Shown in pieces: positions 44,307 through 51,709 of a stretch of DNA of 64,000 nucleotides (within the stretch, counting starts at the first letter, position 1; each line of letters opens with the position of its first letter). The position numbers and the translations under genes are program-made. The DNA lies in contig CANJCB010000006.1 in assembly GCA_947473305.1 (NCBI GenBank), positions 1-64,000 on the forward strand. Direction: 5' to 3'. Source of the DNA: Rhodospirillales bacterium. Its GTDB lineage: Bacteria > Pseudomonadota > Alphaproteobacteria > ATCC43930 > CGMCC-115725. The notes under the pieces were generated by a model. That model was not told the origin of the DNA. It saw only the letters and a list, made by a program, of their open reading frames with translations, and ran no database searches.

Positions 44307-46049
44307 ATGCAGCAGCGCTGGGGCTTGCCCATCGTCGCCTGGCCGGCTCGCCTGCGCCCGGGCCTTTGGGACGTCGTCGCCTTGCCCCTGGTGATCGGCG
44401 CGATCGTGCTGATCGGCTGGGCGATGAAGGAGATGAGCGTCCCCTATCAAGCCGGGGACGAGCTGCCGATCTCGCTCGATCCCTGGATGCTGCCCGAATA
44501 TGGCTTGCGGTCCGTGCTGCGCATGGGCATCGCGCTCTGCTTCTCGCTCGTCTTCAGCCTGGCCTATGCGGCCCTCGCGGCCAAGAGCCCGCGGGCGGAA
44601 AAATTGATGGTCCCGGTGCTCGACATCCTCCAGTCGGTGCCGATCCTGGGCTTCCTGTCGATCACGGTGACGGGCTTCATCGCGATCTTTCCGGGCAGCC
44701 TGCTCGGCTATGAATGCGCGGCGATCTTCGCGATCTTCACGTCCCAGGCCTGGAACATGACCTTCAGCCTCTACCAGTCCTTCCGGGCGGTGCCGGTCGA
44801 ACTGCGCGAGGCGGCGCGGATGTATCATCTTTCCGCCTGGGAGACTTTCTGGCGGCTGGAGGTCCCTTACGCCCTGCCGAACCTCGTCTGGAACATGATG
44901 ATGTCGGTTTCGGGCGGCTGGTTCTTCGTGGTCGCCTCGGAGGCGATCACGGTGGCGGGCCAGAATACCTCGCTGCCGGGCATCGGATCCTATATCGCCC
45001 TGGCGATCGACCAGCGCGACCTCGCCGCGGTGGGCTGGGCGATCATCGCCATGGGCGGCTTCATCCTGATCTACGACCAGCTCCTCTTCCGGCCGCTGCT
45101 GGCCTGGTCGCAGCGTTTCAAGGTCGAGGCGATCACCTCGGACGAAAGCGAGGATGCCTGGTTCCTGACCATGCTGCGGCGGGCGCAGGTCTTCCGCATC
45201 GTCACCTTCGTGACCGACATCGTCGTCGGGCGGATGAGCCGACTCTACCAACGTCTGGCGCCGCCGCGCAGGGTCCGGGCGCGCGAGGTTTCCCATACCT
45301 ATAGTCGCGGGATCGATATCGCCTGGGCGGCGGTATTGGTGTTAGGGGCCGCCTGGTCGCTCTACGAGGTGATCGTCTTCGCCACGACCGAGGTCGGCTG
45401 GAGCGAGGTGCTTCGCGTCGTCCTGCTGGGCTGCGCCACCATGGTCCGGGTCGTCGTGCTGGTCGCCTTGGCTTCGCTCGTCTGGGTGCCGATCGGCGTC
45501 TGGATCGGGTTGAGGCCCGCCGTCGCGCATCGCGCCCAGCCGATCGTCCAGTTCCTGGCGGCCTTCCCGGCAAATCTCTTTTTCCCCGTCGTCGTCTTCC
45601 TGATCGTTCAGTTCCACCTCAACGTCGAGATCTGGGTCAGCCCGCTGATGATCCTCGGGACCCAGTGGTACATCCTCTTCAACGTGGTCGCGGGGACCCT
45701 GGCGCTGCCCACCGACTACATATTGGTGGCGAGCAACTTGGGCGTCTCGCGCTGGCTCTGGTGGCGGCGGCTCATCCTGCCGGCGATCTTTCCGGCCTAT
45801 GTGACGGGGGCGGTGACGGCGTCGGGCGGATCCTGGAACGCGGCCATCGTTGCCGAGGTTGTGAAGTGGGGCGACACCAAGCTCGTCGCTACGGGCATCG
45901 GCGCCTATATCGCGGATAACACCCAGGCGGGCGATTTCCCGCGCATCGCGCTCGGCATCACGGTGCTGGCGCTCTTCGTGCTGGCTTTCAACGGCCTCGT
46001 GTGGCGGCGGCTCTATAACCTTGCCGAAGAACGGCTGCGGCTCGATTGA
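44307..46049 (+). CDS. ABC transporter permease with two fused permease domains (COG4986-like)
   Basis: A 580-aa inner-membrane protein containing two complete binding-protein-dependent permease domains. The first half spans about 20-270, with EAA loop LREAARMYHLSAWETFWRLE. The second spans about 335-575, with the loop containing ASNLGVSRWLWWRRLILPAI. A central hydrophilic linker is rich in Glu/Asp then Arg. This layout is that of the duplicated permease of anion ABC systems related to NitT/TauT. GGAGAAGGGG directly precedes the ATG. The ATPase gene follows 12 nt later and there is no binding-protein gene. Likely an importer of an inorganic or organic anion; the site at 44166 suggests phosphate-starvation control. 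Confidence 0.88.
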   Translation: MQQRWGLPIVAWPARLRPGLWDVVALPLVIGAIVLIGWAMKEMSVPYQAGDELPISLDPWMLPEYGLRSVLRMGIALCFSLVFSLAYAALAAKSPRAEKLMVPVLDILQSVPILGFLSITVTGFIAIFPGSLLGYECAAIFAIFTSQAWNMTFSLYQSFRAVPVELREAARMYHLSAWETFWRLEVPYALPNLVWNMMMSVSGGWFFVVASEAITVAGQNTSLPGIGSYIALAIDQRDLAAVGWAIIAMGGFILIYDQLLFRPLLAWSQRFKVEAITSDESEDAWFLTMLRRAQVFRIVTFVTDIVVGRMSRLYQRLAPPRRVRAREVSHTYSRGIDIAWAAVLVLGAAWSLYEVIVFATTEVGWSEVLRVVLLGCATMVRVVVLVALASLVWVPIGVWIGLRPAVAHRAQPIVQFLAAFPANLFFPVVVFLIVQFHLNVEIWVSPLMILGTQWYILFNVVAGTLALPTDYILVASNLGVSRWLWWRRLILPAIFPAYVTGAVTASGGSWNAAIVAEVVKWGDTKLVATGIGAYIADNTQAGDFPRIALGITVLALFVLAFNGLVWRRLYNLAEERLRLD

Positions 46050-46061
46050 CGGAGACGGGAA

Positions 46062-47366
46062 ATGATTGAACTCCCCCTGGTCGAGGCAAAGCAAGTCTCG
46101 AAGACCTATCAGACGCCGGACCACGCGGGCCGGCTTGTGCTGGACAGCATCGATTTCTCCCTCCGCGAGGGCGAGATCGTAGCCCTGCTCGGCAAGTCGG
46201 GCTCCGGCAAGTCCACCTTCCTGCGCACGATCGCCGGCCTGACGCAGCCGACCGGCGGGAGCGTCGTCTATCGGGGCCGGGACGTGCTGGGTCCGGCCCA
46301 CGGCATCGCCATGGTGTTCCAGAGCTTCGCGCTCTTTCCCTGGCTCACGGTGCTCGGCAACGTCGAATTGGGGCTCGAAGCCCAGGGCGTGCCGAAGCAG
46401 GAACGGCGCCAGCGCGCCTTGAAAGCCATCGATCTGATTGGACTTGACGGCTTCGAATCGGCCTATCCCAAGGAATTGTCGGGCGGCATGCGGCAGCGGG
46501 TGGGCTTCGCCCGGGCGCTCGTGGTCAATCCCGACGTGCTTCTCCTCGACGAGCCCTTCTCGGCGCTCGACGTGCTGACGGCGGAGACCCTGCGCGGCGA
46601 TCTCATGGATCTCTGGACCGAGCGGCGGGTGCCGACGAAGGGCATCATCCTGGTGTCCCATAACATCGAGGAGGCGGTGGAGATCGCCGACCGGATCATC
46701 GTCTTCGCGAGCGATCCCGGTCGCATCCGCGCGATCATTCCGATCAAGCTGCCCCATCCCCGCGACTATGCGAGCCCGGCCTTCCGCCAGATCGTCGACG
46801 AGGTCTATGGGTTGCTGACCACCGTCCCCGGTCGCGAAGGCGGCAAGCGGGGACAGAAGGCGGAGCCTCTGGGCTTGGGATATCGCCTGCCGAGCGCTTC
46901 GGTCCAGCAGTTGAACGGTCTTCTCGACACGCTGATGGAGCCGCCTTTCAAGGGCCGGGCCGACCTGCCCCATCTGGCGGAAGCGGTTTCCCTGAACGAC
47001 GACGATATGCTGGTGCTGATCGAAGCGGTCCAGATCATGGGCTTCGCCAATGTGGGCGGCGGCGATATCGAGGCGACCGCCTCCGGCCGGAAATTCGCCA
47101 ATGCCGACATGGAGGAGCGCAAGCAGCTCTTCGCCAAGGCGCTTCTGGCCCAGATCCCGCTCGCGGCGCATATCCGCCGGGTGCTCGACGAGCGGCCCGG
47201 CCATGCCGCGCCGGAAACCCGCTTCCTGCGCGAGTTGGAGGACTACCTCAGCGAGGAGGAGGCCGAGCGGGTCCTCGAGTCAGTCATCAACTGGGGCCGC
47301 TACGCCGAGATCTTCGCCTATGACTACGACCGCGGCGTCTTGAGCCTGGAAAATCCGGGAGCCTGA
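46062..47366 (+). CDS. ABC transporter ATPase with C-terminal AAA-associated domain
   Basis: A 434-aa ATPase of the NitT/TauT/SsuB type. Residues 1-260 hold Walker A GKSGSGKST, Q-loop MVFQSFALFPW, signature LSGGMRQRVGFARALV, Walker B VLLLDEPFSALD and H-loop SHNIEEA. A C-terminal half (about 280-434) has no transporter motifs and matches the AAA-associated C-terminal domain found with duplicated anion permeases. It may sense ligand or substrate status, which is inference. It converges with lysS, 8 nt apart. Confidence 0.9.
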   Translation: MIELPLVEAKQVSKTYQTPDHAGRLVLDSIDFSLREGEIVALLGKSGSGKSTFLRTIAGLTQPTGGSVVYRGRDVLGPAHGIAMVFQSFALFPWLTVLGNVELGLEAQGVPKQERRQRALKAIDLIGLDGFESAYPKELSGGMRQRVGFARALVVNPDVLLLDEPFSALDVLTAETLRGDLMDLWTERRVPTKGIILVSHNIEEAVEIADRIIVFASDPGRIRAIIPIKLPHPRDYASPAFRQIVDEVYGLLTTVPGREGGKRGQKAEPLGLGYRLPSASVQQLNGLLDTLMEPPFKGRADLPHLAEAVSLNDDDMLVLIEAVQIMGFANVGGGDIEATASGRKFANADMEERKQLFAKALLAQIPLAAHIRRVLDERPGHAAPETRFLRELEDYLSEEEAERVLESVINWGRYAEIFAYDYDRGVLSLENPGA

Positions 47367-47374
47367 ACCCGCAG

Positions 47375-48877
47375 CTATGCCTTGGGCCGCATGGTCGGGA
47401 AGGCGATGACGTCGCGGATCGAAGGGCTATCCGTCAGGATCATCACCAGCCGGTCGATCCCGATGCCGAGCCCGCCCGCCGGGGGCATGCCGTATTCCAG
47501 CGAAGTCACGAAGTCCTCGTCCATGAGTTGCGCTTCCTCGTCGCCGCGCTCGCGTTCCTTCATCTGGCCTTCGAAGCGGCTGCGCTGGTCGAGCGGGTCG
47601 TTGATCTCGGAGAAGGCATTCGCCACCTCCCAGCCGTTGATGTAGCTCTCGAAGCGCTCGGTCAGGCGCGGGTCGTGCCGGTCTCCCTTTGCCAGGGGAG
47701 AGATGTCGCGGGGGAAGCCCGTCACATGGATCGGTTGGATGAGGCCGGCCTCGACTTTTTCGCCAAAGGCGGCTTCCAAGGCATGGCCCCAGGATGCGCC
47801 CTTGGGCACGTCCGCGCCGATCCCGCGAGCGGCGTCCCGAGCCGCCTCGGGTGAACTGATCGCCAGGAAGTCGATCCCAGTCTTTTCCTGGACGAGTTCC
47901 GCCATGGTCTTGCGGGGCCAGGGACCGGCGAGTTCGATCTCCTTGTCGCCATAGGCGAGCTTGGTGGCTCCGCGCGCCGCCAGGGCCGCGCCGGAAATCA
48001 GCTCCTCGGTCAGGTCCATCATGGTGAGGTAGTCGGCGAAGGCCTGGTAAAGCTCGATCGAGGTGAATTCCGGATTGTGCCGGGGCGAGAGTCCCTCGTT
48101 GCGGAAGTTCCGGTTGATCTCGAAGAGCTTCTCCGAGAGCCCGCCGACCAGCAGCCGTTTCAGATGCAGTTCCGGCGCGATCCGGAGATAGAGCTGCATG
48201 TCGAGGGCGTTGTGATGGGTAACGAAGGGCTTGGCCGAGGCGCCGCCCGGGATCGTGTGCAGCATGGGCGTCTCGACTTCGAGAAAGCCCTTGTCGATGA
48301 GCATCCGCCGGATCGACGCGAGGATCAGGCTGCGGCGGCGCAGCGTCTCCCGGCTCTCCGGGTTCATGATGAGGTCGAGATAGCGCTGCCGGTAGCGGGT
48401 CTCGATATCGGCGAGGCCATGATACTTCTCGGGCAGCGGCAGCAGGGCCTTGGCCAGGACCGTGACCTCGTCGGCATTGATCGTGAGCTCGCCGCGCGGG
48501 GTCTTGCGGACGAGGCCCTTGACCCCGATGAGATCGCCGAGGTCCAACAGCTTCACGAGCTGGATCTGAGCCTCCGACAGATAATCCTTATGGGAAAAGA
48601 TCTGGATCTTGCCGGTCTGGTCGTGGAGATCGATGAAGAGACCGCTGTTGCGGATCGCCCTGATGCGGCCCGCGACCGCGACCCGGTCGGTACTCGTCTC
48701 GCCGGTGGCGAGCCCGCTATGGCGCTGCTCGATCTCCGCCGCCTCGGCCGTACGCTCGAAACCATAGGGATAGGGATTGACGCCCAGGGCCCGCATCTTC
48801 TCGAGCTTGTCGATCCGCGCCGCTCGGAACTGGTTTTCCTCTTCCGGCCGCGCGCTGTCCTGCCGATCTTCGGCCAT
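47375..48877 (-). CDS. lysS: Class II lysyl-tRNA synthetase
   Basis: A 500-aa enzyme. An N-terminal OB-fold anticodon-binding domain (about 40-170) is followed by a class II catalytic core with motif 2 FRNEGLSPRHNPEF and motif 3 GGLGIGIDRLVMIL. The lysine pocket includes the EVANAFSEINDP region. The start at the ATG 48877 gives MAEDRQDSARPEEENQFRAARIDKL, the usual short acidic N-terminus; the frame is open to 48979 without support. Normal length. Presumably constitutive. Confidence 0.97.
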   Translation of the reverse strand: MAEDRQDSARPEEENQFRAARIDKLEKMRALGVNPYPYGFERTAEAAEIEQRHSGLATGETSTDRVAVAGRIRAIRNSGLFIDLHDQTGKIQIFSHKDYLSEAQIQLVKLLDLGDLIGVKGLVRKTPRGELTINADEVTVLAKALLPLPEKYHGLADIETRYRQRYLDLIMNPESRETLRRRSLILASIRRMLIDKGFLEVETPMLHTIPGGASAKPFVTHHNALDMQLYLRIAPELHLKRLLVGGLSEKLFEINRNFRNEGLSPRHNPEFTSIELYQAFADYLTMMDLTEELISGAALAARGATKLAYGDKEIELAGPWPRKTMAELVQEKTGIDFLAISSPEAARDAARGIGADVPKGASWGHALEAAFGEKVEAGLIQPIHVTGFPRDISPLAKGDRHDPRLTERFESYINGWEVANAFSEINDPLDQRSRFEGQMKERERGDEEAQLMDEDFVTSLEYGMPPAGGLGIGIDRLVMILTDSPSIRDVIAFPTMRPKA

Positions 48878-49003
48878 GATATACCGTCTCCGCTCGATGC
48901 CTGGGCCGCTTCGCGGCGCGGCCCTTTTTAGTCGTTTGCTCCAAAAGCGCAACATGCGCGGGCAAGGACAAATCAACATATAATTATTGTATAATAAACA
49001 TTA

Positions 49004-49031
49004 TTGACATATGCCAGATGGTAAATTAAAT
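49004..49031 (+). promoter_or_regulatory. Promoter of the SAM-II controlled transporter operon
   Basis: A perfect TTGACA (49004-49009) is followed after 16 nt by TTAAAT (49026-49031). Transcription would begin near 49038, almost exactly at the 5' end of the riboswitch aptamer, which supports the assignment. The surrounding 48975-49030 is markedly AT-rich. Confidence 0.65.
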
Positions 49032-49037
49032 CTGACC

Positions 49038-49092
49038 CCAGCGCCGATTTGAGCTTCAGCTTGCGGGCGCTTTAAAAATGCGGCTAAAGCGA
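49038..49092 (+). ncRNA. SAM-II (SAM-alpha) riboswitch aptamer
   Basis: The aptamer runs AGCGCC (49040-49045), GATTTGA (49046-49052), GCTTCAGCTTGC (49053-49064), GGGCGCT (49065-49071), TTAAAAATG (49072-49080) and CGGCTAAAGCG (49081-49091). AGCGCC pairs with GGCGCT to form P1. The conserved GATTT loop, the TTGC before the P1 return strand, the A-rich linker and the terminal GCTAAA are the diagnostic positions of SAM-II, which forms a compact pseudoknot around S-adenosylmethionine. A terminator follows, so high SAM should reduce expression of the ssu-like operon. Recognised from motif order; no covariance search was run. Confidence 0.88.
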
Positions 49093-49099
49093 CGGGCAT

Positions 49100-49131
49100 A
49101 TCCGCCCAGCGTAGGCTGCGGCGGATTTTTT
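49100..49131 (+). terminator. Intrinsic terminator in the riboswitch leader
   Basis: ATCCGCCCAGC (49100-49110) pairs with GCTG-C-GGCGGAT (49115-49126) around a GTAG loop and is followed by six T (49126-49131). It lies 8 nt after the aptamer and 42 nt before the ATG at 49173. No other plus-strand gene precedes it, so it must act on this leader as an attenuator. The ligand probably decides between this hairpin and read-through. Confidence 0.85.
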
Positions 49132-49172
49132 ATTGCCCGTTCCGCCAGGGCTCCGAGACGAGGAGTTCGACG

Positions 49173-50150
49173 ATGAATACCCGGTTGCCACGCATTTTGG
49201 GCGCCGCTTTCGCAGCCGTCCTGGCCTGGGGCGCCACCGCCCAGGCCGCCGACGTGAAGCAGGTCCGCCTCGATTACGCCTATTACAATCCGGTCAGCCT
49301 CGTGCTGAAGGAAAAGGGCTGGTTCGAGGAAGAGTTCAAGAAGGACGGCATCGCCGTCGAATGGGTTTTGAGCCTCGGCAGCAACAAGGCGCTGGAATTC
49401 CTCAACGGGAACAGCATCGATCTGGGATCGACCGCCGGCTCCGCCGCCCTTCTCGCCAAGGCCAACGGCAACCCGATCAAGGCGGTTTATATCTATTCTA
49501 AGCCCGAATGGACCGCGCTCGTGACGGGCAAGAACTCCGCCATCAAGACGGTGCAGGACCTCAAGGGCAAGCGGATCGCGGTGACCCGGGGCACCGATCC
49601 TCATATCTTCCTGCTGCGCGCGCTGAGTGGCGCCGGTCTCGCGCCCAACGACGTGAAGATGGTGCTGCTCCAGCATCCCGACGGGAAGACCGCCTTGGAG
49701 AAGGGCGACGTGGACGCCTGGGCCGGGCTCGACCCCTATATGGCGCAGACCGAGCTTGAGGAGGGCTCCAAGCTCTTCTTCCGCAACGCCGATCTCAACA
49801 CCTATGGCTTCCTCAATGTCCGCGAGGACTTTGCCAAGGCCAATCCCGACCTCGTGGTCCGCGTCATCGCGACCTATGAGAAAGCCCGGAAGTGGTCCCT
49901 GGCGAATCCCGGTGAACTGAAGGCGATCATCGCCAAGGCGGCGAAGCTGACCGATGCGGTGGCGGCCAGGCAGCTGGAGCGCAACGACCTCTCCTCCGGC
50001 GTGATCGGCAAGACCCAACGGGATGCCATCGTCGCGGCGGGCGGCGTCTTGAAGGAAAGCGGCGTGGTGCCCGCGGACACCAATATTGCCGCGGTGGCGG
50101 ACTCGCTGATCGACCCGCAATACGTCACGCGGGCTGTGGCCCAGAAGTAA
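49173..50150 (+). CDS. ssuA: Aliphatic-sulfonate-type ABC substrate-binding protein
   Basis: A 325-aa periplasmic binding protein of the SsuA/TauA family. A signal peptide (1-25, ending AQAAD) precedes the mature start VKQVRLDYAYYNPVSLVLKEKGW. Family motifs are GSTAGSAALLAKANGNPIKAVYIY, LKGKRIAVTRGTDPHIFLLRAL and VDAWAGLDPYMAQTE. GAGGAG precedes the ATG. The ligand is most probably a sulfonate or other sulfur compound, supported by the SAM-II switch upstream. No SsuD-type monooxygenase gene is in the cluster. Confidence 0.9.
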   Translation: MNTRLPRILGAAFAAVLAWGATAQAADVKQVRLDYAYYNPVSLVLKEKGWFEEEFKKDGIAVEWVLSLGSNKALEFLNGNSIDLGSTAGSAALLAKANGNPIKAVYIYSKPEWTALVTGKNSAIKTVQDLKGKRIAVTRGTDPHIFLLRALSGAGLAPNDVKMVLLQHPDGKTALEKGDVDAWAGLDPYMAQTELEEGSKLFFRNADLNTYGFLNVREDFAKANPDLVVRVIATYEKARKWSLANPGELKAIIAKAAKLTDAVAARQLERNDLSSGVIGKTQRDAIVAAGGVLKESGVVPADTNIAAVADSLIDPQYVTRAVAQK

Positions 50151-50172
50151 GCCAAGAGTGGAGGAGAGCACG

Positions 50173-51012
50173 ATGAAGGCCTTGGCTTTTCTCGGACGGG
50201 GTATCAAGCGGAGCGGTCTGCTCGGCTTCGTGTTCCCAGTTCTCCTCCTCCTCGTCTGGGAAAGCCTCTCGCGCTTCGGTATCGTGCGGGCGAGCCTGCT
50301 CCCGCCGCCCTCGGCCGTGGCCTTGACGCTTCGCGATCTCGCCCGTTCCGGCGAGCTTCTGGGACATATCGAGGTCACGCTGATGCGGGTGGCCTTCGGC
50401 TTTGCCGGGGGCACGCTGGCGGCGACGGTGCTGGGGGCGCTCACCGGCTATTCCGATCTTTGGCGGCGGCTGCTCGATCCCCTGCTCCAGGCGATCCGCA
50501 GCATTCCCTCCATCGCCTGGGTGCCGCTTTTCGTCCTCTGGCTCGGGATTTTCGAGGCGTCGAAGGATACGCTGATCGCGGTCGGCGTCTTCTTCCCCGT
50601 CTATCTCAACCTGATGGCGGGCATCCAGCAGGTCGATCGCAAGCTGGTGGAGGTAGCCCGGGTCCATGGCTATCGCGGTGTGGCGCTGGTTCGCTATGTC
50701 CTGCTGCCGGCGACCTTGCCGACCTATATCACCGGCTTGCGCGGCGGACTTGGCCTCGGTTGGATGTTCGTGATCGCCGCCGAACTCATGGGTGCCAGCG
50801 AGGGCCTGGGCTTCCTGCTGATCGACGGGCAGCAGACCGGCCGACCCGCCATCATCATCGCCAGCATCCTGCTGTTCGGCTGCTTCGGGAAATTGAGCGA
50901 CATGGCACTGGCCCGGATCGGGCAGCGGTTCACCGGCTGGCAGGATTCCTTCAAGGCCGCCAAGGAGAAAGAAGCCAATGCTTCGGATCGATCGGGTCTC
51001 CAAGCGATTTGA
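50173..51012 (+). CDS. ssuC: ABC transporter permease (SsuC-like)
   Basis: A 279-aa inner-membrane permease with about six hydrophobic segments and the EAA loop VEVARVHGYRGVALVRYVLLP. The ATG at 50173 follows GTGGAGGAGAGC; a GTG at 50158 is in frame but overlaps this Shine-Dalgarno. It starts 22 nt after ssuA and its end overlaps the ATPase gene by 35 nt. Confidence 0.9.
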   Translation: MKALAFLGRGIKRSGLLGFVFPVLLLLVWESLSRFGIVRASLLPPPSAVALTLRDLARSGELLGHIEVTLMRVAFGFAGGTLAATVLGALTGYSDLWRRLLDPLLQAIRSIPSIAWVPLFVLWLGIFEASKDTLIAVGVFFPVYLNLMAGIQQVDRKLVEVARVHGYRGVALVRYVLLPATLPTYITGLRGGLGLGWMFVIAAELMGASEGLGFLLIDGQQTGRPAIIIASILLFGCFGKLSDMALARIGQRFTGWQDSFKAAKEKEANASDRSGLQAI

Positions 51013-51709
51013 GAACGGGCTCGCCGCCCTCTCGCCGGTCGATCTGACGATCGAGCGGGGCGAGATCGTCGGGCTCGTCGGCACCAGCGGCTGCGGCAAG
51101 AGCACGCTCCTGCGGATCGCCTGCGGACTGGAGACGCCCACCACCGGCGAGGTGATCCTCGACGGCGAGCCGGTTACCGAGCCGCGCTCGGAAGTCGGCA
51201 TCGTCTTCCAGGAGCCGCGCCTGATGCCCTGGCTCACCGTCCGGCAGAACGTGGGCTTCGCGCTGTCAAAATTCTCGAAGTCCCGCCGGGGGCCGCTGAT
51301 CGACGCGGCGCTTCACAAGGTCGGGCTCACCGCCTTCGCCGATGCGCTGCCGCAGCAATTGTCCGGCGGCATGGCCCAGCGCGCCGCCATCGCCCGCGCG
51401 CTCGTGGCCCGGCCTTCGGTGCTGCTCCTCGACGAGCCCTTCAGCGCGCTCGATGCCTTTACCCGGCTCGGGCTTCAGGACCATCTCCTGGACATCTGGC
51501 GCGAGGACAAGCCGACCCTTCTCTTCGTCACCCACGACATCGAGGAAGCGCTGGTTCTTAGCGACCGGATCGTCGTCATGCGCGCCAAGCCCGGTCGGAT
51601 CCACGCGCAATACGAGATCGACCTGCCCCGCCCGCGCCGCCGCGCCGATCCGCGCCTCCAGGTCTGGAAGGAGCGGCTGCTGCAGGACCTGGATCTCGTC
51701 GCCGCTTAG
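50978..51709 (+). CDS. ssuB: ABC transporter ATPase (SsuB-like)
   Basis: A 243-aa ATPase with Walker A GTSGCGKST, Q-loop IVFQEPRLMPW, signature LSGGMAQRAAIARALV, Walker B VLLLDEPFSALD and H-loop THDIEEA. The last part, YEIDLPRPRRR, is typical of nitrate/sulfonate transporters. It overlaps ssuC by 35 nt and the convergent SbmA-like gene by 4 nt. Part of the SAM-II-controlled unit. Confidence 0.92.
   Translation: MLRIDRVSKRFENGLAALSPVDLTIERGEIVGLVGTSGCGKSTLLRIACGLETPTTGEVILDGEPVTEPRSEVGIVFQEPRLMPWLTVRQNVGFALSKFSKSRRGPLIDAALHKVGLTAFADALPQQLSGGMAQRAAIARALVARPSVLLLDEPFSALDAFTRLGLQDHLLDIWREDKPTLLFVTHDIEEALVLSDRIVVMRAKPGRIHAQYEIDLPRPRRRADPRLQVWKERLLQDLDLVAA

Noticed and set aside
44195-44713. 172-codon plus-strand frame before and into the fused permease
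   Set aside because: It is out of frame with the permease and has a composition of shadow frames; the 44307 start has a good Shine-Dalgarno.
45342-47204. 620-codon minus-strand open frame opposite the anion ABC operon
   Set aside because: Antisense shadow with Arg/His/Gln-rich composition and no domain, while the plus strand encodes clear ABC components.
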